This document shows, in pieces, positions 24,601 through 32,059 of a stretch of 37,837 nt of DNA. Numbering within the stretch: position 1 is the first letter of the stretch; each line of letters opens with the position of its first letter. The notes beneath the pieces were generated by a model that had not been told where the DNA came from, ran no database searches, and saw nothing but the letters and a program-made list of their open reading frames with translations. Made by a program: the position numbers and the translations under genes. Source of the stretch: a virus; the IMG/VR virus record IMGVR_UViG_3300025617_000639, positions 1 to 37,837 of that record; one strand, given 5' to 3'.

Positions 24601-27600
24601 TTTTCGAATTGATCTGCATCAATAGCTCCACGAGAAAAGGCAGAGCTAACAGCCTTGATACTATTAGAAGTTGCAGCACCAATCTCATTAAGTGGTGCCA
24701 TAATGGCATCCATGTTTTCAGCAGAAGGCATGAATGCATCTTTATAAGTAGAGATTTGACTAGCAGCAAGAGCAAGCCTCTGCTGCTCTCCAAACGCACC
24801 TGCAAACTCGTTAGCAGCCTGTTGACCAGATTGTCTAATTGCATTTACATCAAACCCGCCGTCTTCTCCAAACGGATTAAGTGCTTCAACGTCAATACCC
24901 TCAAAAATATCAAGCTTGCCGCTAGCAATTCCAAGAGCTGCAACAGCTTCCTTTACCTGATCTGCAGTAAAGCCCTCTCCAAACATACGAACGATAAGTG
25001 CTTGCAAAGCAGAAACGGCATTGTCACCAGTTGCCCTAGTAATAGCATTAATCTCATCTTCATACTGCTCTTTAAACTCTTCTAAACCACCAGCTTGATT
25101 AATAGCAGATTCGCCAGCAGCAAATTGCTGGGCATCCATACCTGCAGAACCAACCTTAATATCTTGCTCAAAGACGGAGCCAGTTCTACTAGCACCGACA
25201 AGCTCTGCCAAGCCAGCCATCTTTTCTGAAGTCATATCAACTACAGAGGAAAGCCCCTGAAGACTCTTCTGATATTCGACATGCTGCTGGTAGACTTTCC
25301 AAGCAATACCACCCAAAGCTACCAATCCAGAAATAACCAGACCAGGAATACCAAGGAACTTGGTAAATGCACTAAAGCCAATTCTAATTGCAGTAAAAAG
25401 TTTAGTAAAAATACCAGAAACTTTTTTAACACTAACAGCAGCTCTTATTAAGCCAAGCTGGAAGACTTTAAATCTTCCTAAAAATGCATTACTAAAAGCT
25501 GTCCCCTCAAGAAGTTGCAGAGCCATAGTAGCTCCCGTAATAGCACTAACAAATGGGAACATCTTGCTAGCAGTATCTCCAATTACCCCGTCAAACATGG
25601 ACATTGTTCCAATAAGCCCAGAAAGTCCAAACGTTACACCCATCACCTTGCCACTAAAATTCTTTGTGGCTGCAGCTGACCTAGCTGTTGATTTAGTTGA
25701 CTCTTTAGTTGCTTGTGTCTGAGATTGCTCTGCCACTGTTTGCTGTTTAGTAGCAACAGTCTCTTCTCTCTTGGCTGTAGATTGTCTTACGGACTCGAAG
25801 TCTCCGCTCACACCAGCTCTCTGGTTCCTTCTTTGAGTTCCTTCTGAGGTTGTTCCCAGCCCCGCTAGCAATGCCCTGCCCTCTTCGCTTTGTTGCAAAA
25901 TTGCTATAGACTCATTAGTTAGGTCATACCTAAGCTCTGTAAGAGTGTTGCCAGCAATTTCAAAAATTTGACGAAGCTCGTCTTGCATTTCTGTGACGCC
26001 CTCAAGAGCCTCTCTTTGAATTTCTTCAAAAACCACATATAGTTTAGGATCAAAGGCGTCGCCCTGGGCCTGTTTAATTCTTTGCAAATCTTCCTGAGTG
26101 TCAACAACAAACTGTGCCCCAGCCTTGCTTGCCTTTTGGAGACCAATCTTAATATTATTTTGTAGTTGCTTTAGACCAGGTGCTAATTCGCCAAGGCTTC
26201 CTCCAGCAAGCTGAACAGAACTACGGAATGACTCAATTCCTCTTGAAGCGATGTCTGACGTAAGAGCTTTAATACCTGCACCCTGCTTTGACATTGCTGC
26301 CTGAAGACTTCCTGTAATAGTTTGCCCCATTCCGTGGTAAAGCCTAATAACCTGATCTGGAACATGTCTTGACAAGACCTCTATTTGTTGCTGTACCGCT
26401 GGCGTCAAAGTAATGTTAGGAATAGAAGAAACTTGAGAAGCAGCTACATCAACCCTTCCCCCAACGTGTGCAAAATTACCAGCTTCTTTAGGATATTTTG
26501 CCATTAGTTGTTTGTTTGCCTTCAGTGCTTTTTCTAGCACAGTTTTAGTCAGATTTTCGCTTCCATTTGCTACGCCAGTAATAAATTCTTTAAATTCTTG
26601 TTGCACTTCTTTGCTTGCTGTACCAAGCCTGTCAAGCTCTTTGTACAAGAACGCCTCAATAGCTGCTTGTGATCTGCCACTTCTACCTTGACCAGCAACA
26701 CCAGAAACAAATCCCGCTACCCCCTTGCCTCCAGCAAATCCAGGAATGTTACCAGAAATCATTGCATTGATTAGCGGAGCATACTTTTTAGCCATCTTGG
26801 CTGGGATTACTGCCTCCCCTGGCGTAAGCATTGCTGGTTCCGTATCTTTGTTTCCACTTCCAGGAACAGAGACAACTCCTTCTGCATAACCAGGAACCTT
26901 ACGACCCTTAGAAAGACCCTTAGCCTTCATGGTCTTTCCACCATCAGTTACAATTGGACCTCTGAATTGACGGGCAGCATTGTTTGCCCTCTCGTATGCC
27001 GCCGTCAGCTTGCCCAGTGCCGATGCCTCTACGGTAAAGGTTTGGCTCAAAGTCTGGTGCACCTGGTCAAGGGATGCGGCAATAGCAGCGGATTCAATCT
27101 GCTCAGAATTCATGTAGCTTGTTTGCTCAGCAAGATTCTGACTTCCATTTCTAAATCTTTGCATGAACTGATTAATTGTTGCGATACCTTTAATAAAGTT
27201 AGCGATAAGGTTTGCCGTCAAACCTATGACCATTAGCAGAACTGGGGCAACTGCACCAATAGCGGCAGCAAGAAGTACTATAAACTTTTTGCCACCATCG
27301 CCAAGATCATTAAATCTTTGCAAAAGGTTAGTCACCCACTCAATAACTGGTGTGGCTAGCCTTAAGAACTCTTCTCCAATCGGTGCAAGAGCTGCCTGGA
27401 ATCTTTCTAGAGCTGCAGTAAACTTTGTTGCTGCAGATTCTTCTACCCTGCCAAGCTCCCTACCTGCAATTGTTGCCAAGTCAGAAGAGCTGCTGTTGAT
27501 AAGCTCTAGAACTGTTGCTGCCTGACTTCCATCCTTAACAACATTCTGAAACAGAGTAGACATTCTAGCAAACTGGAACTTACCAAACAGAGTTTCAATC

Positions 27601-28910
27601 GCCCTTGCCTTTTCAAGTGGCTCAAGGGTATCTAGTGCATTTGCAAGCTCTAAGATTGTGCCACGAAGATTTCCAGTATTTCTCTCAACAATGCCAGTAA
27701 CATCAATTCCATAGCCCCTCAAAGCGTCTTTTGCTCTTTGTGTTGGGTTAATCAATCGACCAAGAGATGACTTTAGAGCGTTGGCACCCTGTGCTGCATT
27801 AATTCCACCTTCACGCATAGCCGTTAGGAAGAATGCAAGATCTTCTACGCTACCGCCAAGCTGTGCAACAACACTACCAGCACGAGGAACTGCTTCGTTG
27901 AAGTCGTCAATAGAGAGAATAGTTTGGTTCTCAGCTGCGTTAAGGAAGTTGACCTTGTTGGTTAGATCTTCAACTGAAATACCAAAAGCATTTGTAAGAC
28001 CAATGGTTGTATTAAGTGCTTCCTCCTGACTCATACCACCAAGCACTGAAAGCCTTGTTGCTTCTGTTACCTGTGCGGTTAGGTCTGCACCAGTTTTACC
28101 CATCTGAGCAACGGTAGAGGCTAGACCAATTGTTTCTTCTACAGCAACACCAAACTTTGTAAACTCAGTAGCAAGCTCACGCATATCGCTAAGGGCTTGC
28201 TCTGTCTGTGCCCCCGTTGTAAACAGATCTCCATATACACGCTTAAACTTAATTGCCTGTTGCTCAAGCTGCATAAATGATTTACCAGCTTGAGTAGCAA
28301 AAATTGCTAGCGGAATAGTAAAACCAACCATAAGCTGACGACCAGCCCACTGTGTATTCTTACCCCAGTTTAGAAGATTGGTAGACCCTTGCTTAATAAG
28401 TTGATTAAAGATTTGTTGTTTCTGGGCAGCAATCGCGGTCTGTGTACCCAGATTAGTCATGTCAAGTGTAGTTGGCCTTACGGCAATGGCCTTCATCGCA
28501 CCGTTAGCGTCACGACCCATCTTGATGTATTGGGTCTGAAGATCCTTGACTCGTTCTCTGGCTACCTTCTCAATAGTGTTGAACTCAGAGGTGAATACCT
28601 TACCAAATCGTTTGGTAGAGGCTGTCCCGTATTTAAAATACTGCCCCAGAGAAAGCTTATTTTTCTCCAGGGCAGTAGTAAATGCTTCAGTTGTTGTTTT
28701 TACCGTAGTTAGCCTAGCGGTAAATTGACCAGTAGCATTAATGCTATTAACTAAGTTTTGTTGATATCCAGCAACAGAGGCTTGGGCAGCAGCACTGCCC
28801 TTTGCCATGTTGGTGTAGAGCTGAGAGAGAGATCTCTGAAGATTTTTGATGGCCGCTAATGCTTGCGACGTATCCGCATTTATGTTAATGTTGGCATTAG
28901 TTTCAGCCAT
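21651..28910 (-). CDS. Tail tape measure protein
   Basis: A 2419-residue tape measure, the largest gene in the window. It sets tail length and is ejected before DNA; by the usual rule of about 1.5 angstrom per residue the tail would be near 360 nm. Residues 170-700 match the TP901-type core, with GFTIPLAIFA near 195 and long coiled helices. Hydrophobic segments occur near 565-600, 1115-1150 and 1210-1230. The motif LTPGEAVI (near 695) recurs as LLTPGEFVI near the C-terminus. A Pro/Ala/Asp-rich linker and three PPNRTKT-type repeats lie at about 2190-2280. The ATG at 28910 has AAGGGTG upstream. No lysozyme or peptidase motif was seen. It follows the tail chaperones, as expected. Confidence 0.93.
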   Translation of the reverse strand: MAETNANININADTSQALAAIKNLQRSLSQLYTNMAKGSAAAQASVAGYQQNLVNSINATGQFTARLTTVKTTTEAFTTALEKNKLSLGQYFKYGTASTKRFGKVFTSEFNTIEKVARERVKDLQTQYIKMGRDANGAMKAIAVRPTTLDMTNLGTQTAIAAQKQQIFNQLIKQGSTNLLNWGKNTQWAGRQLMVGFTIPLAIFATQAGKSFMQLEQQAIKFKRVYGDLFTTGAQTEQALSDMRELATEFTKFGVAVEETIGLASTVAQMGKTGADLTAQVTEATRLSVLGGMSQEEALNTTIGLTNAFGISVEDLTNKVNFLNAAENQTILSIDDFNEAVPRAGSVVAQLGGSVEDLAFFLTAMREGGINAAQGANALKSSLGRLINPTQRAKDALRGYGIDVTGIVERNTGNLRGTILELANALDTLEPLEKARAIETLFGKFQFARMSTLFQNVVKDGSQAATVLELINSSSSDLATIAGRELGRVEESAATKFTAALERFQAALAPIGEEFLRLATPVIEWVTNLLQRFNDLGDGGKKFIVLLAAAIGAVAPVLLMVIGLTANLIANFIKGIATINQFMQRFRNGSQNLAEQTSYMNSEQIESAAIAASLDQVHQTLSQTFTVEASALGKLTAAYERANNAARQFRGPIVTDGGKTMKAKGLSKGRKVPGYAEGVVSVPGSGNKDTEPAMLTPGEAVIPAKMAKKYAPLINAMISGNIPGFAGGKGVAGFVSGVAGQGRSGRSQAAIEAFLYKELDRLGTASKEVQQEFKEFITGVANGSENLTKTVLEKALKANKQLMAKYPKEAGNFAHVGGRVDVAASQVSSIPNITLTPAVQQQIEVLSRHVPDQVIRLYHGMGQTITGSLQAAMSKQGAGIKALTSDIASRGIESFRSSVQLAGGSLGELAPGLKQLQNNIKIGLQKASKAGAQFVVDTQEDLQRIKQAQGDAFDPKLYVVFEEIQREALEGVTEMQDELRQIFEIAGNTLTELRYDLTNESIAILQQSEEGRALLAGLGTTSEGTQRRNQRAGVSGDFESVRQSTAKREETVATKQQTVAEQSQTQATKESTKSTARSAAATKNFSGKVMGVTFGLSGLIGTMSMFDGVIGDTASKMFPFVSAITGATMALQLLEGTAFSNAFLGRFKVFQLGLIRAAVSVKKVSGIFTKLFTAIRIGFSAFTKFLGIPGLVISGLVALGGIAWKVYQQHVEYQKSLQGLSSVVDMTSEKMAGLAELVGASRTGSVFEQDIKVGSAGMDAQQFAAGESAINQAGGLEEFKEQYEDEINAITRATGDNAVSALQALIVRMFGEGFTADQVKEAVAALGIASGKLDIFEGIDVEALNPFGEDGGFDVNAIRQSGQQAANEFAGAFGEQQRLALAASQISTYKDAFMPSAENMDAIMAPLNEIGAATSNSIKAVSSAFSRGAIDADQFENGVDAALSGLRGIADQETQMLAVQNAAEKLFKDSGEDMQEFAKNIKDMEDLEILSKGLTLGLEVDPEYADTIAQANVELEKNGTVSEKTQTKLNTMRREQIGLINEATAARAQELEVTKLQTAQQEIQNMQIANAELADQIQAYYDLVDAGVDAAVAYKIVGDAALYATYQQLGAAGAANTASTDFVDFINTVKEGLALEKEFAGFSPSSSGASVVDTSSFDSITSSLRNFADAQVSVTQGFDDTISEVQKFMSVSNRLGGSFNGLNKQLNSLGLNENLIEMIVGMDPDEYEKRKNDLFVFDDQGSIVGMTSKLQSLNDALNMATIGEFINEQNNITVSVGNQITALSRLTSAGASYEAAYRAVQNTALAAAIATAKSSAEIQAAAEAAMQAQEMMDKFEEIDEEEQRKNRISDAVKEQNKQFSNQAKIINYINKNRSKLSEAQIESILSDKDLQALVLEPSINPKALQTALDNANKQAELELKIKKLTTSGQEEIFEEGFGKAMESFNVQENKIELEFEAKMSKDQSIIDVAEQDIAKLEFMLDDYEAGLEEIDQQEQVINDAYDKRYEALDKIAEANERITQQQQSQLDIADALSRGDIAAAARAIQEARAAAAEASVEDERARLERAQASQVAGLTSRGGLTRDELDDRVRGIQEQIFRIEEDRLEPAQEAMRLAEIQKEADIEALEVLGKTKKEWEAISQRIDEARINNYKFVDAIKEGLDIVEKLIDSLNGGRPISIQPVPSSGGGGRSSSSSKKSSPAPAPAPAPDPRPRDPDPDPRPAPKPDVRVSTKNGKTIVSVTPPPVRGEPPNRTKTTTYSAEPPNRTKTYSSGPPNQTKTPQKYIYIGGTRIPISSGGLVPKYSMGGFVRKAMSGPRQQFAMGGLVSNYLSTMANGGQYMGSDSIPALLTPGEFVIRRPAVQGLGVKNLEKLNRGENVSGSVYNYNLNVNVRSESDPNQIARSVMSSIRQIENKRIRDSRF
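22080..22175 (-). repeat. Three imperfect tandem repeats in the tape measure gene
   Basis: Three units of about 31 to 36 bases that encode PPNRTKT/PPNQTKT followed by a Tyr-Ser linker, next to a Pro/Ala/Asp-rich stretch at about 22230-22330. The copies differ at several bases, so the array is not a fresh duplication. Likely a flexible linker in the C-terminal part of the tape measure; it may vary in copy number between relatives. Confidence 0.7.
28639..28677 (-). other. Strong RNA hairpin inside the early tape measure coding region
   Basis: On the sense strand, arms of 16 bases (outer TACTGCCC with GGGCAGTA, inner GAGAAA with TTTCTC) pair across a 7-base loop; the two central positions form G-U wobbles in RNA, so the stem is continuous. 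TTTT follows directly. It lies about 230 bases after the tape measure start. It resembles an attenuator or mRNA stability element, but could be chance; the run of T is short for an intrinsic terminator. Confidence 0.5.
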
Positions 28911-28934
28911 TCAGAGCACCCTTCAAATAACTTA

Positions 28935-29252
28935 TTAGGCGTTGTTCAAAACATTGCCCATGTTAGTCATGTTGATACCCGAAGCCTCTTCAACAATTTC
29001 GTAGACGGTAGGAAGATCAATGTTGTCTTCCAGTGTCTTAACATCATCAGCCAGTTCTGGCTTGTACTGCTTCATAGCGATTTGTACACACTCCATAAGA
29101 AGTGTCATTGACTTATCGTTATCTTCTGCTACATCTGCAATCTTTGCAAACTTGGACATAAATTCTCTGAGTAGTGAGACCTTTAGTGGTCTTACAACAA
29201 TCTCTGTCCCATCAATTAGCTTTACTTGCTTAGCTTCATTTGTCGTTGCCAT
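28935..29252 (-). CDS. Tail assembly chaperone, short G-like paralog
   Basis: A 105-residue protein immediately before the tape measure gene, where tail assembly chaperones are encoded. It is a clear paralog of the N-terminal half of the neighbouring 226-residue protein: both share LIDGTE, RPLK, LREFM, MKQ and IDLPT-Y in the same order and spacing. It lacks the C-terminal T-like part. G-type chaperones coat the tape measure and recruit tail tube subunits before assembly. The ATG at 29252 has GAAAGGGAAA about 6 bases upstream. Its own TGTTATAAT promoter-like site lies about 33 bases upstream. Confidence 0.82.
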   Translation of the reverse strand: MATTNEAKQVKLIDGTEIVVRPLKVSLLREFMSKFAKIADVAEDNDKSMTLLMECVQIAMKQYKPELADDVKTLEDNIDLPTVYEIVEEASGINMTNMGNVLNNA

Positions 29253-29284
29253 TTTACTGTTTCCCTTTCATAAGAACACTATTA

Positions 29285-29293
29285 ATTATAACA
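29285..29293 (-). promoter_or_regulatory. Extended -10 promoter before the short chaperone
   Basis: TGTTATAAT lies in the 48-base gap between the two chaperone genes, about 33 bases before the ATG at 29252, leaving space for the GAAAGGGAAA ribosome site. There is no clear -35 hexamer. It would let the short chaperone and the tape measure be transcribed separately from the long chaperone. Confidence 0.55.
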
Positions 29294-29300
29294 TAATAGA

Positions 29301-29981
29301 CTAATTAATTTTTTCATATTTTAGCCCTATGCCAAGGCCAAATCCGTTCTGTTCGGCTTTTGTACCCTGAAAAGATAGTATATCATTAGGATCGTTAGTT
29401 TGTCCACCACTAAATACTCTTGCCTTCATTTCTTCCCAAGCGTTGCTTTCTTTTCCAGATTCTTTGTCAAGGTCTACCCCCTGCATTGCTGCCATAAATT
29501 TCTTTTCTTGATAGTCTAAGTCTCTCTTGGAGCCCAGTGTTGCAATAAGCTCTGGCATGGAAAGTGAAAGCTCTAGCTCCTCATAGTCTTTCCAAATACC
29601 AAGCAAAAAGACTTCCGACTCTAGCTCTGCCAAATCAAGGTCTTCCCAAGTAGACCCACTATCAGTAGCTTGTTTTTTTACCTCTTCGTCTGGATTATCA
29701 ATTTTAATTCCAGCAGAAATATCCAAGAGTTTATAAATAGTTGGCAAGTCTATGCTATCTTCTAGATCGTCAATTGTTTTTATTTCTGGATAAAATTGTT
29801 TCATGGTTACCCTGGCACATTCAGCTAGCAACCGAATAGCTTGCTCATCATTAACGGCTATTTTGATAAGCTCAAAGATTTCCATAAACTCCCTAAGATA
29901 TTTAATCTTTAGGGGCCTTATCTCAAGCTCAGTTCCGTCTATTAGCTCAATTACCGCTGTGTCATAAATTTTAGTTGCCAT
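29301..29981 (-). CDS. Tail assembly chaperone, long G-T fused form
   Basis: A 226-residue protein in one reading frame. Residues 1-92 are the G-like domain shared with the 105-residue neighbour. Residues 111-175 (TWEDLDLAELESEVFLLGIW and SMPELIATL) look like the T-like extension that other phages add by a -1 frameshift. Here it is fused without a shift. A run of seven A's reading A-AAA-AAA-C lies at codons 101-103 just at the domain border, a classic slippery heptamer; a -1 slip would give a stop three codons later. The ATG at 29981 has no Shine-Dalgarno sequence, and TGCTATAAT ends 6 bases upstream, suggesting a leaderless mRNA. It follows the major tail gene and its terminator. Confidence 0.82.
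   Translation of the reverse strand: MATKIYDTAVIELIDGTELEIRPLKIKYLREFMEIFELIKIAVNDEQAIRLLAECARVTMKQFYPEIKTIDDLEDSIDLPTIYKLLDISAGIKIDNPDEEVKKQATDSGSTWEDLDLAELESEVFLLGIWKDYEELELSLSMPELIATLGSKRDLDYQEKKFMAAMQGVDLDKESGKESNAWEEMKARVFSGGQTNDPNDILSFQGTKAEQNGFGLGIGLKYEKIN
29673..29679 (-). other. A7 slippery run at the G/T domain border
   Basis: On the sense strand seven A's in the frame A-AAA-AAA (codons GTA AAA AAA CAA) at residues 101-103 of the long chaperone. After a -1 slip the ribosome would read ACA AGC TAC and then stop at TGA, giving about 106 residues, close to the 105 of the separate short paralog. Polymerase slippage is also possible. Seen directly; function is inferred. Confidence 0.55.
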
Positions 29982-29987
29982 CTAATT

Positions 29988-29996
29988 ATTATAGCA
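29988..29996 (-). promoter_or_regulatory. Extended -10 promoter, candidate leaderless start
   Basis: TGCTATAAT is followed by 6 bases (AATTAG) and then the ATG of the long chaperone. No Shine-Dalgarno sequence is present. It lies just after the terminator of the major tail gene, so the chaperone would restart transcription on its own, at lower or differently timed levels. The same arrangement is seen at 3717-3725. Confidence 0.6.
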
Positions 29997-30001
29997 AAAC
30001 A

Positions 30002-30032
30002 AAACAGCCCAGGGGTTTAACCTGGGCTGTTT
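30002..30032 (-). terminator. Rho-independent terminator after the major tail gene
   Basis: A perfect 12-base-pair stem (AAACAGCCCAGG and its complement) closes a 7-base loop. On the minus strand it is followed by TGTTTTGC after the stem's own TTT, giving a T-rich tail. It lies about 28 bases after the stop of the major tail gene and limits read-through into the chaperone genes. This is the clearest terminator in the window. Confidence 0.88.
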
Positions 30033-30059
30033 CTATTAAGTTATGACTAGTTAGTAGTC

Positions 30060-30704
30060 TTATGATACTAGGTCTAGTGTGCGGTCAACGATCTTACCGT
30101 AAGATGCGTCATCGTTTGGAAGCAAACGGAACGAAACCTCAAACATAGTGGGTTCGTCACGCTTAGCCGAAACGGTAACGCTCTCGATGGAAAGAGCACG
30201 GTATGCAACGTAAATACGCTCAATACCTTGACCAATTGCACAGTCACCTGTACCTGGACCAACAGCAACGAGACCACGCTCAACTGGACATTCACCGATG
30301 TCACCAGCTGACATGTTCATTACTGGGTTTGCTTCTGCAAACTCTCCTACACCAGCTGTGGCAAGATCTGCATCTTTACCAGCAACAGCGAACAAAAGGT
30401 TCTCGAGTGTGGACTCTGCGAAAGCGGTGTTTAGATTAACCTGCATACCCTGCTTGTAAAGCTTGGCAACGTCGAGTAGCTGGTCAACCTGAACTTCACC
30501 GAAGTCGGGCTGGAACACGATCTCAAGACCGTTCATGGTGTAACCAACGTTACGGAAGTCTGCGTCATCCTGGAGAGTATCCTTGAATGTAGTGTCTTCC
30601 ACAACGTCTGGCAGGTCAGCATCAGTAAGTGTTCCACCATCGTAAGTGAACAAAGCTGCTGCACCAACGATGATATTCGCACTTGATCCGCGTGAATATG
30701 CCAT
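30060..30704 (-). CDS. Major tail protein (tail tube subunit)
   Basis: A 214-residue protein identified as the major tail tube subunit by its place after the tail terminator gene and before the chaperone pair, and by its composition: Gly/Ala/Val/Thr-rich beta strands, few Lys, and a typical start AYSRGSSANIIVGAA. The strand IERIYVAYRALSIESVTVSAK is followed by a block (EPTMFEVSFRLLPND) common in phage tail tube proteins. I use the ATG at 30704; the in-frame GTG at 30713 is part of the GAGGTG ribosome binding site. It has its own upstream promoter and downstream terminator, as expected for a protein needed in many copies. No Ig-like extension is attached. Confidence 0.85.
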   Translation of the reverse strand: MAYSRGSSANIIVGAAALFTYDGGTLTDADLPDVVEDTTFKDTLQDDADFRNVGYTMNGLEIVFQPDFGEVQVDQLLDVAKLYKQGMQVNLNTAFAESTLENLLFAVAGKDADLATAGVGEFAEANPVMNMSAGDIGECPVERGLVAVGPGTGDCAIGQGIERIYVAYRALSIESVTVSAKRDEPTMFEVSFRLLPNDDASYGKIVDRTLDLVS

Positions 30705-30755
30705 AGTTGTCACCTCTTCTTTCTATTGAAGTAGTAGGCGCGTTTCCTCGCTATA

Positions 30756-30764
30756 AGTATACCA
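30756..30764 (-). promoter_or_regulatory. Extended -10 promoter of the major tail gene
   Basis: TGGTATACT lies in the 69-base gap between the tail terminator gene and the major tail gene, about 50 bases before the ATG. No good -35 element is seen. A dedicated promoter for the highly expressed tail tube gene fits with the terminator that follows the gene. Confidence 0.55.
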
Positions 30765-30782
30765 GCCGTTTTAAAAAAATAA

Positions 30783-31385
30783 TTATTTAGATGCTGGGTG
30801 GTGCCAGTCATAATTAATAATCATTTTATTACCAGCCCAGGTTCTAGCGGTACCAAAATCAATAATGTCTCTGGCCTCTTCTAGTTGAAAAATCTTAAAT
30901 TCGTGGAAATATGGAAGAAGAAAGTCGTCAGTATAGAAACTAATCACGTCGAAGGTTTCATCTGCTCCAGTTACGATATTTCTTTTAGTCGTAGTATTCT
31001 TACCCTGAGTAATCCACTTTTGCCTTACCCATTCGTTAAGCTCTTGAGCTGTTTCGTCTCCCCTGTCCATAAGTTCCTGAACAAGCTGAATTGTCTCAAT
31101 AAGTTCTTTCATTCCATTGGCTTTTTTATAAAAATAGTAAAGCACTTGTTCTTGCTTAATATGAGGGAAGGCTTCTCTGCGAAGTCTAAACATTCTGTCG
31201 TATACAACAAATACATTATCTACAGCATCTGGAAAGCTTTCCGTTAGGTCGTCAATGTTTGTTGGACCAGTTGGAAAAAACTTAAGGTCGTAGTCGTCTG
31301 ATCCAGCAAAGTATCCGCCAATCTTATCTTTAAGATACTCATTAATAATTGTTGGAGGATGTGAAATTGGTAAGGTATCTGTCAT
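30783..31385 (-). CDS. Tail terminator protein
   Basis: A 200-residue protein located between the gp10-like gene and the major tail gene, the standard place for the tail terminator that caps the tube and binds the head connector. The sequence has the mixed alpha/beta makeup expected (DAVDNVFVVYDRMFRLRREAFPHIKQEQVLYYFYK), and a late beta segment MIINYDWHHPA near the end. Identification is chiefly by gene order. The ATG at 31385 overlaps the previous stop as TAATG, with AGGAG 8 bases upstream. A 69-base gap with a promoter follows. Confidence 0.7.
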   Translation of the reverse strand: MTDTLPISHPPTIINEYLKDKIGGYFAGSDDYDLKFFPTGPTNIDDLTESFPDAVDNVFVVYDRMFRLRREAFPHIKQEQVLYYFYKKANGMKELIETIQLVQELMDRGDETAQELNEWVRQKWITQGKNTTTKRNIVTGADETFDVISFYTDDFLLPYFHEFKIFQLEEARDIIDFGTARTWAGNKMIINYDWHHPASK

Positions 31386-32059
31386 TATTTAACTCCTGCC
31401 TGGGCTACCCATCGATATCCAGCAGCAATACCAGCAGCTCTGCCAGATCTTTTACCCTTAACCAAGTTCTTTGCATATTCATCTGGAACTGAAAGATGCT
31501 GCATCACCTTGCTTTGAAGCAAGAATGCCTGGGTGAAGTATTGATTAAAGAATTGCTCAAACACTCTTTCAAACGATCCCTTAGTATCTCTACCGCCAGG
31601 GTTATCGATAGTGATTGGTTTACGTGTAAAAACTTGCTGTCCATTGTCATCAAAGGCAAGGACGGAAGAATAGGTCGGGGAAATTGTTACAGGAATTCCA
31701 TTTTCCATAACGTATGCTTTATTATAAAAGGGAACCTTAGAACCTTCTTTAATTGATTTAGACTGAGTAAAGGTTCCGCTAATAGATATACCATTATTCT
31801 TGATAACGCAATCAAGATCGAAGAGTCGTGCTTTGGGGGAACCAGCCTCGTTCCATTCATAGACGTGGTGTAGTGCACTAGGGTTTACCCTGGCACTAGC
31901 GTCAATAAACTCTTTAAGTGCCTCTTTTACTTCAGATGCAAAGTTTGACATCATCTTTTCTTTGCCTCGTTCAATCCCTTGCATGAAGCCTTCGCTATAA
32001 GCAACAATGTTGTTCATATCTTTTTTAAACTGTTCAATCTGAAAATCTAGAGTGATCAT
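31385..32059 (-). CDS. HK97 gp10-like head-tail completion protein
   Basis: A 224-residue protein. The N-terminal helix (IEQFKKDMNNIVAYSEG, then ERGKEKMMSNFASEVKEALKEFI) followed by a Tyr/Trp-containing strand is typical of HK97 gp10-like neck or tail completion proteins, encoded between the stopper and the tail terminator. The C-terminus is basic (KGKRSGRAAGIAAGYRW), which may contact DNA or neighbouring proteins. The ATG at 32059 overlaps the previous stop as ATGA, with GGAGG just upstream, so it is coupled to the stopper. The family is called from pattern and order. Confidence 0.6.
   Translation of the reverse strand: MITLDFQIEQFKKDMNNIVAYSEGFMQGIERGKEKMMSNFASEVKEALKEFIDASARVNPSALHHVYEWNEAGSPKARLFDLDCVIKNNGISISGTFTQSKSIKEGSKVPFYNKAYVMENGIPVTISPTYSSVLAFDDNGQQVFTRKPITIDNPGGRDTKGSFERVFEQFFNQYFTQAFLLQSKVMQHLSVPDEYAKNLVKGKRSGRAAGIAAGYRWVAQAGVK

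Noticed and set aside
30711-30713. GTG start for the major tail protein
   Set aside because: The GTG is part of the GAGGTG ribosome site for the ATG at 30704.
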